Assembly: GCF_000239695.1 (NCBI RefSeq)
Contig: NZ_JH470339.1
Location: 215,608-279,607 of the forward strand
DNA from: Actinomyces graevenitzii C83
GTDB taxonomy: Bacteria; Actinomycetota; Actinomycetes; Actinomycetales; Actinomycetaceae
Direction: 5' to 3'
DNA: 64,000 bases
Made by a program: the position numbers and the translations under genes
Shown: positions 8,002 to 16,435 of the stretch, piece by piece
Position numbering within the stretch: the stretch's first letter is position 1
How the letters are laid out: every line of letters begins with the position of its first letter
Notes under the pieces: model-generated
Told to the model about the DNA's origin: nothing
The model's input: the letters and a program-made list of their open reading frames with translations, nothing else
Databases searched by the model: none

Positions 8002-9279
8002 TCAGTCTAAGCCGCCGGCTCCCGGGCCGGGCTCGGCCTGCAAAAAGGCCGGCTCACGGTAACCAGCCTTAGCGAAGGCCTGCGCAATAGCCTGGGCTAC
8101 CTGCTCCAACTCCTGGGTATGCACCAAGGCAATGGCAGAGCCACCAAACCCACCGCCAGTCATACGCGCCCCAATAGCTCCAGCAGCGCGGGCTGCCTCA
8201 ACCGCCGTATCCAACTCGCCTACAGTCACTTCATAGTCATAGCGCAGCGAGTCATGCGAAGCATTCATCAACTGGCCAACCTCAGCTAGCGCGGATGCAT
8301 CAGTTAAATCTTGAGTTTGCAGCAGCTCAATGAGCTTTTCCGTACGCTCAATCTCGCTAACCACATGGCGCGTGCGACGCACCAAAGTATCCACCTGCTG
8401 CTCTAGGCCCTGCTCGCGAGCGCTTTGCGCTAGCAGCTCCAGGTTGTAGTCAAGCTGCTCAGGATCCAAATCAGCCAAAAGCTCCACTTCCAACAGCTTT
8501 GCAGCCTGCTCACAGCTACTGCGACGCGCCGCATACTGGCCATCAACCAGTGCGTGCGGGGCGCGGGTATCAATCACCAGCAGGCTCAAACCCGACTCAC
8601 TCAAGTTAAAAGGCACCTGCTCAGCAGAAAAATCAGTGCAATCTAGCGCCAAAGCATGTCCGGCACGGCACCGCAGCGACGCCGCCTGATCTAGCCCGCC
8701 AGTAGGGGCGCCAGCAATCTTATTTTCAGCCAAACAGCACAGCCGAGCTAGGCGCTCGCGGCCCACATCCGAGGGGTTATCAGCTGGACCAGCCAAAGCC
8801 AGCCCGGCGACGTCGTCGAGAGCTACCGCCACCGCGCATTCCAAAGCGGCAGAAGAAGACAAACCCGCCCCCAGTGGCACGCAAGACTCTAGAGCAATAT
8901 CGAAGCCTGGTAGCGGACCCAAACCATCTTGCTCCAGTGCCCAAGCCACACCCACCAGGTAAGCAGCCCAGCCGCTAACCTCGCCGTTTTCGCCTTTAGG
9001 GGCCACCTGATCCAAATCCAAGCTCACCACATCGCTAGGGTCGGCTGAAGAAACCAGGCGTACCAGGCGGTCTGGGCGCCGGCTCAAAGCCACAAAAGCG
9101 CGGTGCGGTAAGGCAATTGGGAAGGCCAGGCCGCCATTGTAGTCAGTGTGTTCGCCAATAACATTGACGCGCCCAGGGGCTTGCCACACGCCCTCAGGCT
9201 GGCTGCCAAAGGTAGCCACAAACAAATCTGTGGCACCCTTAGCGCCCTGACTAAAGCTCAAAGCGGGCAGGTTTAGCAT
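8002..9279 (-). CDS. galK: Galactokinase
   Basis: A 425-residue GHMP kinase that phosphorylates galactose at C1 with ATP, the first Leloir step. The galactokinase signature GRVNVIGEHTDYNGG lies at 36-50, the ATP loop PLGAGLSSSAALE near 134-146, and motif 3 GARMTGGGFGGSAIAL toward the C-terminus. Length is slightly above the usual 380-400. A good AAGGAG precedes the ATG. A DeoR regulator gene lies just upstream on the same strand with a 54-base gap, probably co-transcribed. galT and galE are not in the window. Confidence 0.95.
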   Translation of the reverse strand: MLNLPALSFSQGAKGATDLFVATFGSQPEGVWQAPGRVNVIGEHTDYNGGLAFPIALPHRAFVALSRRPDRLVRLVSSADPSDVVSLDLDQVAPKGENGEVSGWAAYLVGVAWALEQDGLGPLPGFDIALESCVPLGAGLSSSAALECAVAVALDDVAGLALAGPADNPSDVGRERLARLCCLAENKIAGAPTGGLDQAASLRCRAGHALALDCTDFSAEQVPFNLSESGLSLLVIDTRAPHALVDGQYAARRSSCEQAAKLLEVELLADLDPEQLDYNLELLAQSAREQGLEQQVDTLVRRTRHVVSEIERTEKLIELLQTQDLTDASALAEVGQLMNASHDSLRYDYEVTVGELDTAVEAARAAGAIGARMTGGGFGGSAIALVHTQELEQVAQAIAQAFAKAGYREPAFLQAEPGPGAGGLD

Positions 9280-9333
9280 CGTTGCTCCTTTATATATGGT
9301 CAGTCCAGGCTAGTAGTTAGCCTGCACTAGTAG

Positions 9334-10155
9334 TTAATCCGCGATGGTTAGCGTGATGCCGTGGTCTTCCAGGTGGGCCACGGTCTGGGGCTCAGGTGAG
9401 CGGTCGGTGATCAAAACATCCAGGTCATCGAGGGAGCAGAAGCATTGCAGACCGAGCGCATCCCACTTAGAGACGTCCATAACCGCCACCGTGGTGCGCG
9501 CGCAACGCACCAGCGCACGGTTAGTGGCAGCCTCGGAAAGGTTCGGGGTCATCAAACCTACACGCGCATCGAAAGCGTGAGTACCCATAAATGACCATTC
9601 CACGCGTAGCGAAGAGAGCGCATCAATCCCGGTCAGCCCCACCAAGGCGGCAGAAGGGGTGCGCTCACCACCAATCAAAATCACGGTGGGGGCGGGGTGG
9701 CCCTGCTCACGGGCCGTATCTGCGGCGTCGAACAGCAAATTAGCTGCTGGCAGCGAGTTAGTAATGATGGTCAAAGTTGGAAAATGTTCCAACTCAGTTA
9801 GGGCGCGCGCCACTGCCAAAGTGGTGGTGCCTCCCGATAGCGCCAAAGAATCCTGGGGGCGCACAAGCTTAGCGGCAGCTAGCGCAATCTGGCGTTTTTC
9901 ATTGGTGTGCTGCTCAGACTTAGTGGCAAAACGCGGCTCCATAGAGCTGGGTCCAGCGGCTACCGCGCCGCCGTGGACGCGCTCTACTAGGCCGGCGCTA
10001 ACCAGCTCGGTAATGTCGCGGCGCACAGTCATCTCAGAGATGCCCAATGCCTCAACTACTTCTGCCACGCGCACGCCACCGTTGCGCGTAACTAAATCCA
10101 TGATGAAGTCCTGGCGTTGGCGTGCCAGCATGGGGGTTCCGGTATTGTCACTCAC
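9334..10155 (-). CDS. DeoR-family transcriptional regulator
   Basis: A 273-residue sugar-responsive repressor. An N-terminal DeoR helix-turn-helix covers about 13-66 (RVAEVVEALGISEMTVRRDITEL, then ERVHGGAVA). The C-terminal DeoRC sensor domain carries the GGTTTLAVARAL phosphate-binding pattern and LIGGERTPSAALVG. The start is GTG at 10155. It precedes galK on the same strand, so galactose or galactose-phosphate control of galK is the simplest inference. It is divergent from arcA across a region with nested inverted repeats, so it might also touch the arc promoter. Confidence 0.9.
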   Translation of the reverse strand: MSDNTGTPMLARQRQDFIMDLVTRNGGVRVAEVVEALGISEMTVRRDITELVSAGLVERVHGGAVAAGPSSMEPRFATKSEQHTNEKRQIALAAAKLVRPQDSLALSGGTTTLAVARALTELEHFPTLTIITNSLPAANLLFDAADTAREQGHPAPTVILIGGERTPSAALVGLTGIDALSSLRVEWSFMGTHAFDARVGLMTPNLSEAATNRALVRCARTTVAVMDVSKWDALGLQCFCSLDDLDVLITDRSPEPQTVAHLEDHGITLTIAD

Positions 10156-10198
10156 GGTAGATATTTTGCCATATTGTTGCTTCTTGTTGGCTTTATAA

Positions 10199-10256
10199 GT
10201 TCAAAGAGTTTGACTTAGTTGAACTCTTGGTTAGGGTCGAAGAGGCAACATATAAT
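10199..10256 (+). promoter_or_regulatory. arcA promoter with nested inverted repeats
   Basis: A -35-like TTGGTT (10227-10232), 18-base spacer and a consensus TATAAT (10251-10256) point toward arcA. Two overlapping inverted repeats lie across the -35 side: GTTCAA (10199-10204) with TTGAAC (10219-10224), and AAGAGTT (10204-10210) with AACTCTT (10222-10228). Either the DeoR protein or an arginine regulator could bind here. A leader of about 100 bases to the ATG at 10364 is implied. Confidence 0.6.
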
Positions 10257-10363
10257 GCCCTAGGAATGCGGCCTTAATGCATGTGTCGAAGCCTCGTTAA
10301 CGTGCAAACAGTGACGAGCTGAGCGTATCTATGGGCACAGTCAAATCCCGAGGAGTGATGCAA

Positions 10364-11587
10364 ATGGCTCTAGCTGTTGAGTCGGAAATTGGTCGCCTAG
10401 AACAAGTTATCTTGCACCGCCCTGGTGACGAGATGAAGCGCCTGACCCCACAAAACAAAGACGACCTGCTCTTTGACGACATTTTGTGGCTAGCCGAAGC
10501 GCAGGAAGAACACGATAAATTCGCAAACGTACTGCGCTCACGCGGCGTCGAAGTACTTTATATGCAAGATCTGCTGGCCCAATCGCTAGACAACAGTGAA
10601 GCCCGCACTCACGTACTAGAAAACACCTTTACCCCGGCCACCTTCGGTCCGCTAGCTGTAGACAATATCCGCAGCCACTTCAGCACCCTGCCCAGCGAGG
10701 AACTCGCCCGCATTTTGGTGGCCGGCCTAACTAAGAACGAGCTACTAGAAAACACTAGCGTCCCCTCCTCAGTAGTGATTGCTGGTATGGACGGCGACGA
10801 TCTAGTCCTAGAGCCGCTGGTAAACCACCTCTTTACCCGCGACACCTCCTGCTGGATCTATAACGGCGTATCCATTAACTCCATGCGCCTGCCGGCCCGA
10901 CGCCGTGAAACCGTTAACTACCAGGCAATCTACCGTTGGCACCCGCTGTTTGCTAACGAAGAATTCCCCGTATTTAACTTTGGTTCCATGAACGGCACCG
11001 GCGCCGTCGAAGGTGGAGACGTACTGGTTATTGGCAACGGCGCAGTACTAATCGGTCTAGGTGAACGCTCCACCACCCAAGGTGTAGAAATCCTGGCCAG
11101 CAAACTGTTTGCCTCAGGCAAGGTAAACCGAATTGTGGCCCTAGACATGCCCAAGGTGCGCTCGCAGATGCACCTAGACACGGTCATGACCATGATCAAC
11201 CAGGGTACCTTCACCAAATACGCGGGTCTGGGTATGCGCCCCTCGCTGGTGATCACCCCCGGACCGGACCCCAAGCACCCGGCTATCGTCTCCCACCCAG
11301 CTGAAGACATGCACCATGTCATCGCTCGCGCCCTGGGCCTAGCCGACATTGAGGTGCTAACCACCCCGCAAGACTCCCTGGCTGCTGCCCGTGAGCAGTG
11401 GGACGACGCAAACAACTGTCTAACCATTTCCCCTGGCACCGTAGTCACTTACGAACGTAACGTGGCCACCAACACCTACCTACAAAGTCGCGGCCTGGAG
11501 GTACTCACCGTACCTGGCAGTGAGCTCGGCCGTGGTCGTGGTGGCCCGCGTTGCATGAGCTGCCCGACCCTGCGCCAGCCGGTCTAA
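10364..11587 (+). CDS. arcA: Arginine deiminase
   Basis: A 407-residue amidinotransferase-fold enzyme converting arginine to citrulline and ammonia, the first step of the ADI pathway. Motifs include FDDILWLAEAQEEHD, FTRDTSCWI, EGGDVLVIG, HLDTVMTMI and the terminal RGGPRCMSCP with catalytic Cys397. The ATG at 10364 is chosen because AGGAG (10351-10355) lies eight bases upstream and the protein begins ALAVESEIGRLEQVILHRPG as in the family. In-frame ATGs at 10331 and 10358 are poorer. It heads arcA-arcB-arcC. Codon bias is that of a well-expressed gene. Confidence 0.96.
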   Translation: MALAVESEIGRLEQVILHRPGDEMKRLTPQNKDDLLFDDILWLAEAQEEHDKFANVLRSRGVEVLYMQDLLAQSLDNSEARTHVLENTFTPATFGPLAVDNIRSHFSTLPSEELARILVAGLTKNELLENTSVPSSVVIAGMDGDDLVLEPLVNHLFTRDTSCWIYNGVSINSMRLPARRRETVNYQAIYRWHPLFANEEFPVFNFGSMNGTGAVEGGDVLVIGNGAVLIGLGERSTTQGVEILASKLFASGKVNRIVALDMPKVRSQMHLDTVMTMINQGTFTKYAGLGMRPSLVITPGPDPKHPAIVSHPAEDMHHVIARALGLADIEVLTTPQDSLAAAREQWDDANNCLTISPGTVVTYERNVATNTYLQSRGLEVLTVPGSELGRGRGGPRCMSCPTLRQPV

Positions 11588-11755
11588 GTCCAGTTGGTGG
11601 CCCGCCAATCGGGCCGCCGAGCGGACATAACCGGATAACCACCCGCCCGGGCGTTAAAGGCCAAGCGCCTGGCGGCGTCGTCGTAAAAAACTGGCCACAA
11701 TCCACCCCTAGACCAATCCAAACCCTCTAAAGCCAAAGAAACGGAGAAGCCACTC

Positions 11756-12757
11756 ATGGCATACCCCCTGCACGGTCGTTCCTTCCTGCGCGAACTAGAC
11801 TTCACCCCCGAAGAGTGGCGTGGCCTGCTAAACCTGGCCGCTGAGCTCAAGGCTGCCAAGAAGGAAGGCCGCGAGGTCCAGCACCTCAAGGGCAAGAACA
11901 TCGCCCTGATCTTCGAAAAGACCTCCACTCGTACCCGCTGCTCCTTCGAGGTTGGCGCTTACGACCAGGGTGCAAACGTAACCTACCTGGAGCCCACCGG
12001 TTCCCAGATCGGTCACAAGGAATCCGTAGCCGACACCGCCCGCGTACTAGGCCGCTTCTATGACGGCATCGAATACCGTGGCGACAAGCAGTCCAACGTA
12101 GACCAGCTAGCCCAGCTCTCTGGCGTGCCCGTATGGAACGGTCTAACCGACGACTGGCACCCCACCCAGATGCTGGCCGACCAGCTGACCATGATCGAGC
12201 ACTCTGACAAGCCCCTAAGCGAGGTAGCTTTTGCCTACCTAGGCGACGCCCGCAACAACGTAGGTAACTCGCTGCTAGTTTCCGGCGCCATGATGGGCAT
12301 GGACGTGCGCATGGTGGCCCCCACCGAGCTACAGAACTCTGACGAGGTAGTTGAGGCCGCCCGCGAAATCGCCAAGACCACCGGCGCCCGCATCACCATC
12401 ACCGACAATGTAGAAGAAGGCGTTAAGGGCGTTGACTTCCTCTACACCGACGTGTGGGTATCCATGGGTGAGCCCAAGGAAGTTTGGGACGAGCGTATCA
12501 AGCTGCTACTGCCCTACCAGGTTAACGCGCAGCTGGTAGCCAAGACTGGCAACCCCAACGTGAAGTTCCTGCACTGCCTGCCTGCCTTCCACGACCTAAA
12601 CACCACCGTGGGCCGCGACATCTACGAAAAGACCGGTCTGGACGCCCTTGAGGTTACCAACGACGTGTTCGAAAGCGACGTGAACATCGCCTTTGACCAG
12701 GCCGAAAACCGTATGCACACCATCAAGGCCGTTATGGTGGCCACCTTAGGGGAGTGA
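11756..12757 (+). CDS. arcB: Ornithine carbamoyltransferase (catabolic context)
   Basis: A 333-residue cytosolic enzyme. In this operon it should split citrulline by phosphorolysis into ornithine and carbamoyl phosphate. The carbamoyl-phosphate loop STRTR is at 57-61, and the ornithine/Zn-side motif HCLPAFHD lies near 273-280. [14 protein letters not shown] and [11 protein letters not shown] are also conserved. It lies 168 bases after arcA and four bases before arcC. The gap (11588-11755) holds no gene I can support. Anabolic argF has the same motifs; the operon position supports arcB. Confidence 0.94.
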   Translation: MAYPLHGRSFLRELDFTPEEWRGLLNLAAELKAAKKEGREVQHLKGKNIALIFEKTSTRTRCSFEVGAYDQGANVTYLEPTGSQIGHKESVADTARVLGRFYDGIEYRGDKQSNVDQLAQLSGVPVWNGLTDDWHPTQMLADQLTMIEHSDKPLSEVAFAYLGDARNNVGNSLLVSGAMMGMDVRMVAPTELQNSDEVVEAAREIAKTTGARITITDNVEEGVKGVDFLYTDVWVSMGEPKEVWDERIKLLLPYQVNAQLVAKTGNPNVKFLHCLPAFHDLNTTVGRDIYEKTGLDALEVTNDVFESDVNIAFDQAENRMHTIKAVMVATLGE

Positions 12758-12760
12758 CCT

Positions 12761-13720
12761 TTGCGCATTGTGGTTGCCCTGGGCGGTAACGCCCTGCTGC
12801 GTCGCGGCGACAAGCCCGATGCCGACATCCAGATTGCTAATGTACAGCTAGCTGCGGCCCAACTGGCCAAGCTAGCTAACGAGCACGAGCTGATCATCAC
12901 CCACGGTAACGGCCCCCAGGTGGGTGTCTTGGCCCTGGAAAGTGCCAATGACGAGCGCCTTAGCCGCGCCTACCCGCTAGACACGCTGGGCGCTGAAACC
13001 CAGGGCATGATCGGCTACTGGCTGCTGCAAGCCATGCAAAACGCCCTGCCCGGGCGCCAGGTGGCCACCATGGTGTGCCAAACCCTGGTGCTCTCTGGAG
13101 ACCCCGCCTTTGCCAATCCCACTAAGTTCGTGGGCGAGGTTTATGACGAGGAAACCGCCAAGCGCATTGCCCGCGAGCGCGGCTGGGTAGTTAAGGCCGA
13201 CGGCGAGCACTTCCGCCGTGTGGTGGGTAGCCCCGCCCCGCAGCGAGTGATTGAAACCCGCCTGATCCGCAACCTGGTTAACTCTGGGGCAGTGGTGATT
13301 TGTGCTGGTGGCGGCGGCGTGCCTGTGATCCGTAACGAGAAGGGTCAGCTGCAAGGCGCCGAGGCGGTTATTGACAAGGATCTAACCGCTGCGGTGCTAG
13401 CTGAAGACCTGGAAGCCGATGCGCTGATCATCCTCACTGACGTAGACGGTGTCTACGAAGGTTATGGCACAGCCCAAGCCCGCATGGTTAAGCGCGCCAC
13501 CCCGATGCGTCTGCGTGAAATGGGTCTGCCCGCTGGCTCTATGGGCCCCAAGGTGGAGGCAGCTTGCCGTTTCGTGGAGCTAACTGGGGATATGGCTGCA
13601 ATTGGCCGCCTGGAAGATGCGCTAGATATCATCGCTGGTCACAGCGGCACGATTGTTACCCCTGGCGGTAACTATGGGGGCCCTGGGGATTTGCGTCCCC
13701 CGGGTATGGGCCGTATCTAG
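12761..13720 (+). CDS. arcC: Carbamate kinase
   Basis: A 319-residue amino-acid-kinase-fold enzyme that makes ATP from carbamoyl phosphate and ADP, releasing ammonia and CO2. It begins RIVVALGGNALLRRGD, with THGNGPQVGVL, VVICAGGGGVPV and AVIDKDL(TA) following, then LTDVDGVY and the C-terminal GSMGPKVEAACRF. The start is TTG at 12761 with GGGGAG upstream inside the end of arcB. Its stop overlaps the GTG of the BrkB gene (TAGTG), so the membrane protein is coupled to the pathway operon. Confidence 0.95.
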   Translation: MRIVVALGGNALLRRGDKPDADIQIANVQLAAAQLAKLANEHELIITHGNGPQVGVLALESANDERLSRAYPLDTLGAETQGMIGYWLLQAMQNALPGRQVATMVCQTLVLSGDPAFANPTKFVGEVYDEETAKRIARERGWVVKADGEHFRRVVGSPAPQRVIETRLIRNLVNSGAVVICAGGGGVPVIRNEKGQLQGAEAVIDKDLTAAVLAEDLEADALIILTDVDGVYEGYGTAQARMVKRATPMRLREMGLPAGSMGPKVEAACRFVELTGDMAAIGRLEDALDIIAGHSGTIVTPGGNYGGPGDLRPPGMGRI

Positions 13721-14640
13721 TGTTAACTATCCGTAAAATTGTGGTGGCCTGTAAAGCGGTTTATGCCCGCTGGCAGGCCACCACGTTTGGGCGAGCCTAT
13801 GCGCGTTTTAAGGCTGAACGCGGGACGATTTTGGCATCCGGTATTGCCTATACCGGCTTGGTCAGCCTGTTTGCGGCGCTGACGCTTGTGGTTTCCTCGC
13901 TGCTGCAGCTTTCGGACATGTTTCCGGCTTGGCGCGCGGCCATGGTTAAAACGCTTAGCCATGCCCTGCCGGGGGTTATTTCTGATGGCTCTAGCTCGGG
14001 GCTGGTGCGTTTGGATCAACTGGAGCTAAATCAGGGTATTGGGATAGCTGCCTTTATTGGCACGGTGACGTTGGTGGCTACGGCCCTGGAAATTCCGGCG
14101 GTTTTGCGCGGCGGGGTGCGGGCAATGTTTTCAGCCCCGGTTTTGCGCGCAAATTTTGTGACTTTGCGTTTGCGTGACGCCGCCATGGTGCTGGTGGTGG
14201 TTATTGGGGTGGGTGTGAGCTCAGCGGCCTTGGCTTTGGCGGTGGCGCTGCACTCCCAGCTTGATAGCTACTTGCATATTCCTGGCTCCACTTCGCTGTT
14301 GCAGCTGTTTGCTTATGGGCTGGGTTTTATTGTCGACGGCGGCGTGTTAACTGCAATAGTTATACTCGCCAAGGTTGAGGTGCGCCGGCGAGTATTACTA
14401 ATTGGCTCTTTTGCCGGAGCTGGCGTGATGACAGTGCTGCGCCTGGTGGGCAGTCAGGGATTGGCCTCTGGCACTGTAAATCCGCTGCTAGGCTCGTTTT
14501 CGACGGTTGTGGTGCTGCTTATTTGGATGCACGCAGCGGCCATGGTGCTGCTTTACACCAGCGCCTGGATGGCGATTGCTACTAAAGAGAAAAGTACAGC
14601 TGAAACTGCCCCGGGTGGCGCGGCTTTAACCGGCAGCTAA
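13720..14640 (+). CDS. YihY/BrkB-family inner-membrane protein
   Basis: A 306-residue multi-pass protein of the YihY/virulence factor BrkB family. About six hydrophobic segments are visible, at roughly 45-65, 105-130, 148-175, 190-215, 222-245 and 260-280. The first follows the family motif IAYTGLVSLFAALTL. It overlaps the arcC stop by one base, starting GTG. It is not an ArcD arginine/ornithine antiporter: ArcD is an APC-type 12-helix protein of about 480 residues. A transport role in the arc operon is conceivable but untested. A stop lies 18 bases before manC. Confidence 0.85.
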   Translation: MLTIRKIVVACKAVYARWQATTFGRAYARFKAERGTILASGIAYTGLVSLFAALTLVVSSLLQLSDMFPAWRAAMVKTLSHALPGVISDGSSSGLVRLDQLELNQGIGIAAFIGTVTLVATALEIPAVLRGGVRAMFSAPVLRANFVTLRLRDAAMVLVVVIGVGVSSAALALAVALHSQLDSYLHIPGSTSLLQLFAYGLGFIVDGGVLTAIVILAKVEVRRRVLLIGSFAGAGVMTVLRLVGSQGLASGTVNPLLGSFSTVVVLLIWMHAAAMVLLYTSAWMAIATKEKSTAETAPGGAALTGS

Positions 14641-14646
14641 ACCCGC

Positions 14647-14652
14647 TAGGCT
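14647..14652 (+). promoter_or_regulatory. manC leaderless -10 box
   Basis: TAGGCT at 14647-14652 is followed by six bases and the ATG at 14659, with no Shine-Dalgarno, the same layout as in xth, prfB and the PdtaS-like gene. Confidence 0.55.
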
Positions 14653-14658
14653 TGGTCT

Positions 14659-15774
14659 ATGACCCAAATCCACGCCATCATCCCTGCCGGTGGAGCCGGC
14701 ACCCGCTTGTGGCCGCTTTCGCGTCGTGAGCGCCCGAAGTTTCTCCTTGACCTGACCGGTGCTGGTCGCTCCCTGCTGCAGGGGACTGTGGCCCGTCTGG
14801 CTCCGGTATCTGACTCGATTACTGTGGTAACCGGTATCGCCCATGTGGCTGCGGTAGCTGACCAGCTACCACAGCTTGACCGTGAGCAGCTAATTGCTGA
14901 GCCGGCCCCGCGTGACTCTATGGCCGCTATTGGCCTGGCAGCGGCAGTGATCGCTAACCGCAATGGTCGCGACGCTGTGGTGGGTTCTTTTGCCGCCGAC
15001 CAAACTATTGCTGATGAGGCCGCTTTCCACGCGGCTGTGCTAGAGGCTGCTGAGCTGGCCCTGGCCGGATACGTGGTCACTATTGGGATCGAAGCTAGCG
15101 GTCCTTCTACTGCTTTTGGCTACATTCACTGCGCTGAGCCCATTACTGTGCCCGGCGCTCCCAGTGGCCGCGCGGTGGCTGGCTTTACGGAAAAGCCAGA
15201 TGCTGAGACTGCCGCCGCCTACCTGGCTAGCGGTGACTACCGCTGGAATGCGGGCATGTTTGTGGTTAAGGCTGGGGTTTTGCTAGATCACCTGGCCACC
15301 ACCAAGCCGGCTCTGGCTGCAGGTATTGAGGCTATCGCTAAGGCTTGGGACACCCCGCAGCGTGAAGAGGTACTGGCTGCCACCTGGCCGGGCCTGGAAA
15401 AAATCGCCATTGACCACGCTATTGCTGAACCGGTAGCGGCCGCTGGTGGCGTAGCCGTGGTGCCTGCTGCTATGGGCTGGGATGACGTAGGTGGCTTTGA
15501 TGCCCTCATTGAGCTGATCCCGGCCGCCAAGCAAGGCACTGGCGCGGGAGTTAAACAGCTGGATCTATCTGGTACTACCCAGGTGCGTAACGTAGATTCC
15601 GACGGCGCCCTGGTGGCTAGCTCTGCCGGGCGTCTAGTGGCGCTACTGGGCGTACCCAACCTGGTGGTTGTGGACACCCCTGACGCCCTACTGGTGGCAG
15701 ACCCGGCACACGCGCAGCAGGTTAAGGCAATTGTTGACAGCCTCAAGGCAGACGGCCAAGAGAAGCTGGTGTAA
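14659..15774 (+). CDS. manC: Mannose-1-phosphate guanylyltransferase
   Basis: A 371-residue nucleotidyltransferase making GDP-mannose from mannose-1-phosphate and GTP, for mannosylated lipids and glycans. The signature GGAGTRLWPLSRRERPKFLL starts at about residue 11. FTEKPD, YRWNAGMFV and WDDVGGFDAL are conserved blocks. It is the short form lacking a C-terminal phosphomannose isomerase domain. DUF3499 follows five bases after the stop, then a Trm112-like gene, as near manB in many Actinobacteria, but manB itself is not seen here. Confidence 0.94.
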   Translation: MTQIHAIIPAGGAGTRLWPLSRRERPKFLLDLTGAGRSLLQGTVARLAPVSDSITVVTGIAHVAAVADQLPQLDREQLIAEPAPRDSMAAIGLAAAVIANRNGRDAVVGSFAADQTIADEAAFHAAVLEAAELALAGYVVTIGIEASGPSTAFGYIHCAEPITVPGAPSGRAVAGFTEKPDAETAAAYLASGDYRWNAGMFVVKAGVLLDHLATTKPALAAGIEAIAKAWDTPQREEVLAATWPGLEKIAIDHAIAEPVAAAGGVAVVPAAMGWDDVGGFDALIELIPAAKQGTGAGVKQLDLSGTTQVRNVDSDGALVASSAGRLVALLGVPNLVVVDTPDALLVADPAHAQQVKAIVDSLKADGQEKLV

Positions 15775-15779
15775 CACAA

Positions 15780-16184
15780 GTGCGAGGCAGAAAGTGCCGC
15801 CGCCCCGGTTGCGGGCGTAATGCGGTAGCTACGTTGACCTCCAACTATGCGGACTCAACTATTGTGATTGGGCCGCTGTCGGTGGAGGCAGATCCACAGG
15901 CCTATGACCTGTGCGAGGTGCACGTGGATTCTTTCACGGCTCCGCGCCAGTGGCAGGTGGTGCGCCTGGTGACCGAGTTTGAGCCGGCCCCGCCCACCCC
16001 AGATGATCTAGACGCGCTAGCTGAGGCAGTGCGGGCGGCGTCGCGGCGTTCACCTAAACGCTCTGAGGCAGTAGACCGCGCCCGCAGCTCTATGCCGGCA
16101 GATTTTCGCAATCCTCGCCCGGCCGCCACTGAGGTCACTCGCCGGTCACACCTGCGCCTGTTAAAGGGAGAAAAGGAGGGCTGA
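15780..16184 (+). CDS. DUF3499 family protein
   Basis: A 134-residue conserved actinobacterial protein of unknown function. It starts RGRKCRRPGCGRNAVATL, with a CxxxxC-type pair, and has YDLCEVHVDSFTAPRQWQVVRL, the hallmark of DUF3499, with Cys and His that could bind metal. The C-terminal 50 residues are basic and disordered-looking. The start is GTG at 15780, five bases after manC, suggesting translational coupling. The stop overlaps the next ATG (TGATG). No biochemical function is known to me. Confidence 0.85.
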   Translation: MRGRKCRRPGCGRNAVATLTSNYADSTIVIGPLSVEADPQAYDLCEVHVDSFTAPRQWQVVRLVTEFEPAPPTPDDLDALAEAVRAASRRSPKRSEAVDRARSSMPADFRNPRPAATEVTRRSHLRLLKGEKEG

Positions 16185-16429
16185 TGAGCCAGATTGCCCC
16201 TTGGCTGCGTGAATTGCTGCGTGACCCGGTGGATGTTTCACCGCTAACCGACGCCGAGCACATGCCCCCTACGGTGCTGCTGGTGCCCGGGCTTGGCTCG
16301 CTCCAGGCAGCCCCTGAATCTGGCAGCGTGCAGGTACAGGCCCCTGGCGCCGACTACTACCTGGTTAACCGCGAAGCTACGCGAGCCTACCCGGTACGTG
16401 ACGGGGTGGCCATGCTGCTGCCGCGCTAA
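16184..16429 (+). CDS. Trm112-like small protein
   Basis: An 81-residue protein with a Trm112-like tail: YYLVNREATRAYPVRDGVAMLLP matches the family's Ax-YPI-DGIP-ML pattern. The N-terminal half carries DPVDVSPL in place of a CPxCKG-L zinc ribbon, and both cysteines expected there are absent, so metal binding is probably lost. A strong AGGAGGG lies just before the ATG. It follows DUF3499 with an overlap, a common actinobacterial pairing. It converges with the RDD gene after six bases. Confidence 0.78.
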   Translation: MSQIAPWLRELLRDPVDVSPLTDAEHMPPTVLLVPGLGSLQAAPESGSVQVQAPGADYYLVNREATRAYPVRDGVAMLLPR

Positions 16430-16435
16430 AAGCGC

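Noticed and set aside
13720-14640. ArcD antiporter assignment for the gene after arcC
   Set aside because: Too short with too few helices, and the sequence fits YihY/BrkB rather than an APC-type antiporter.
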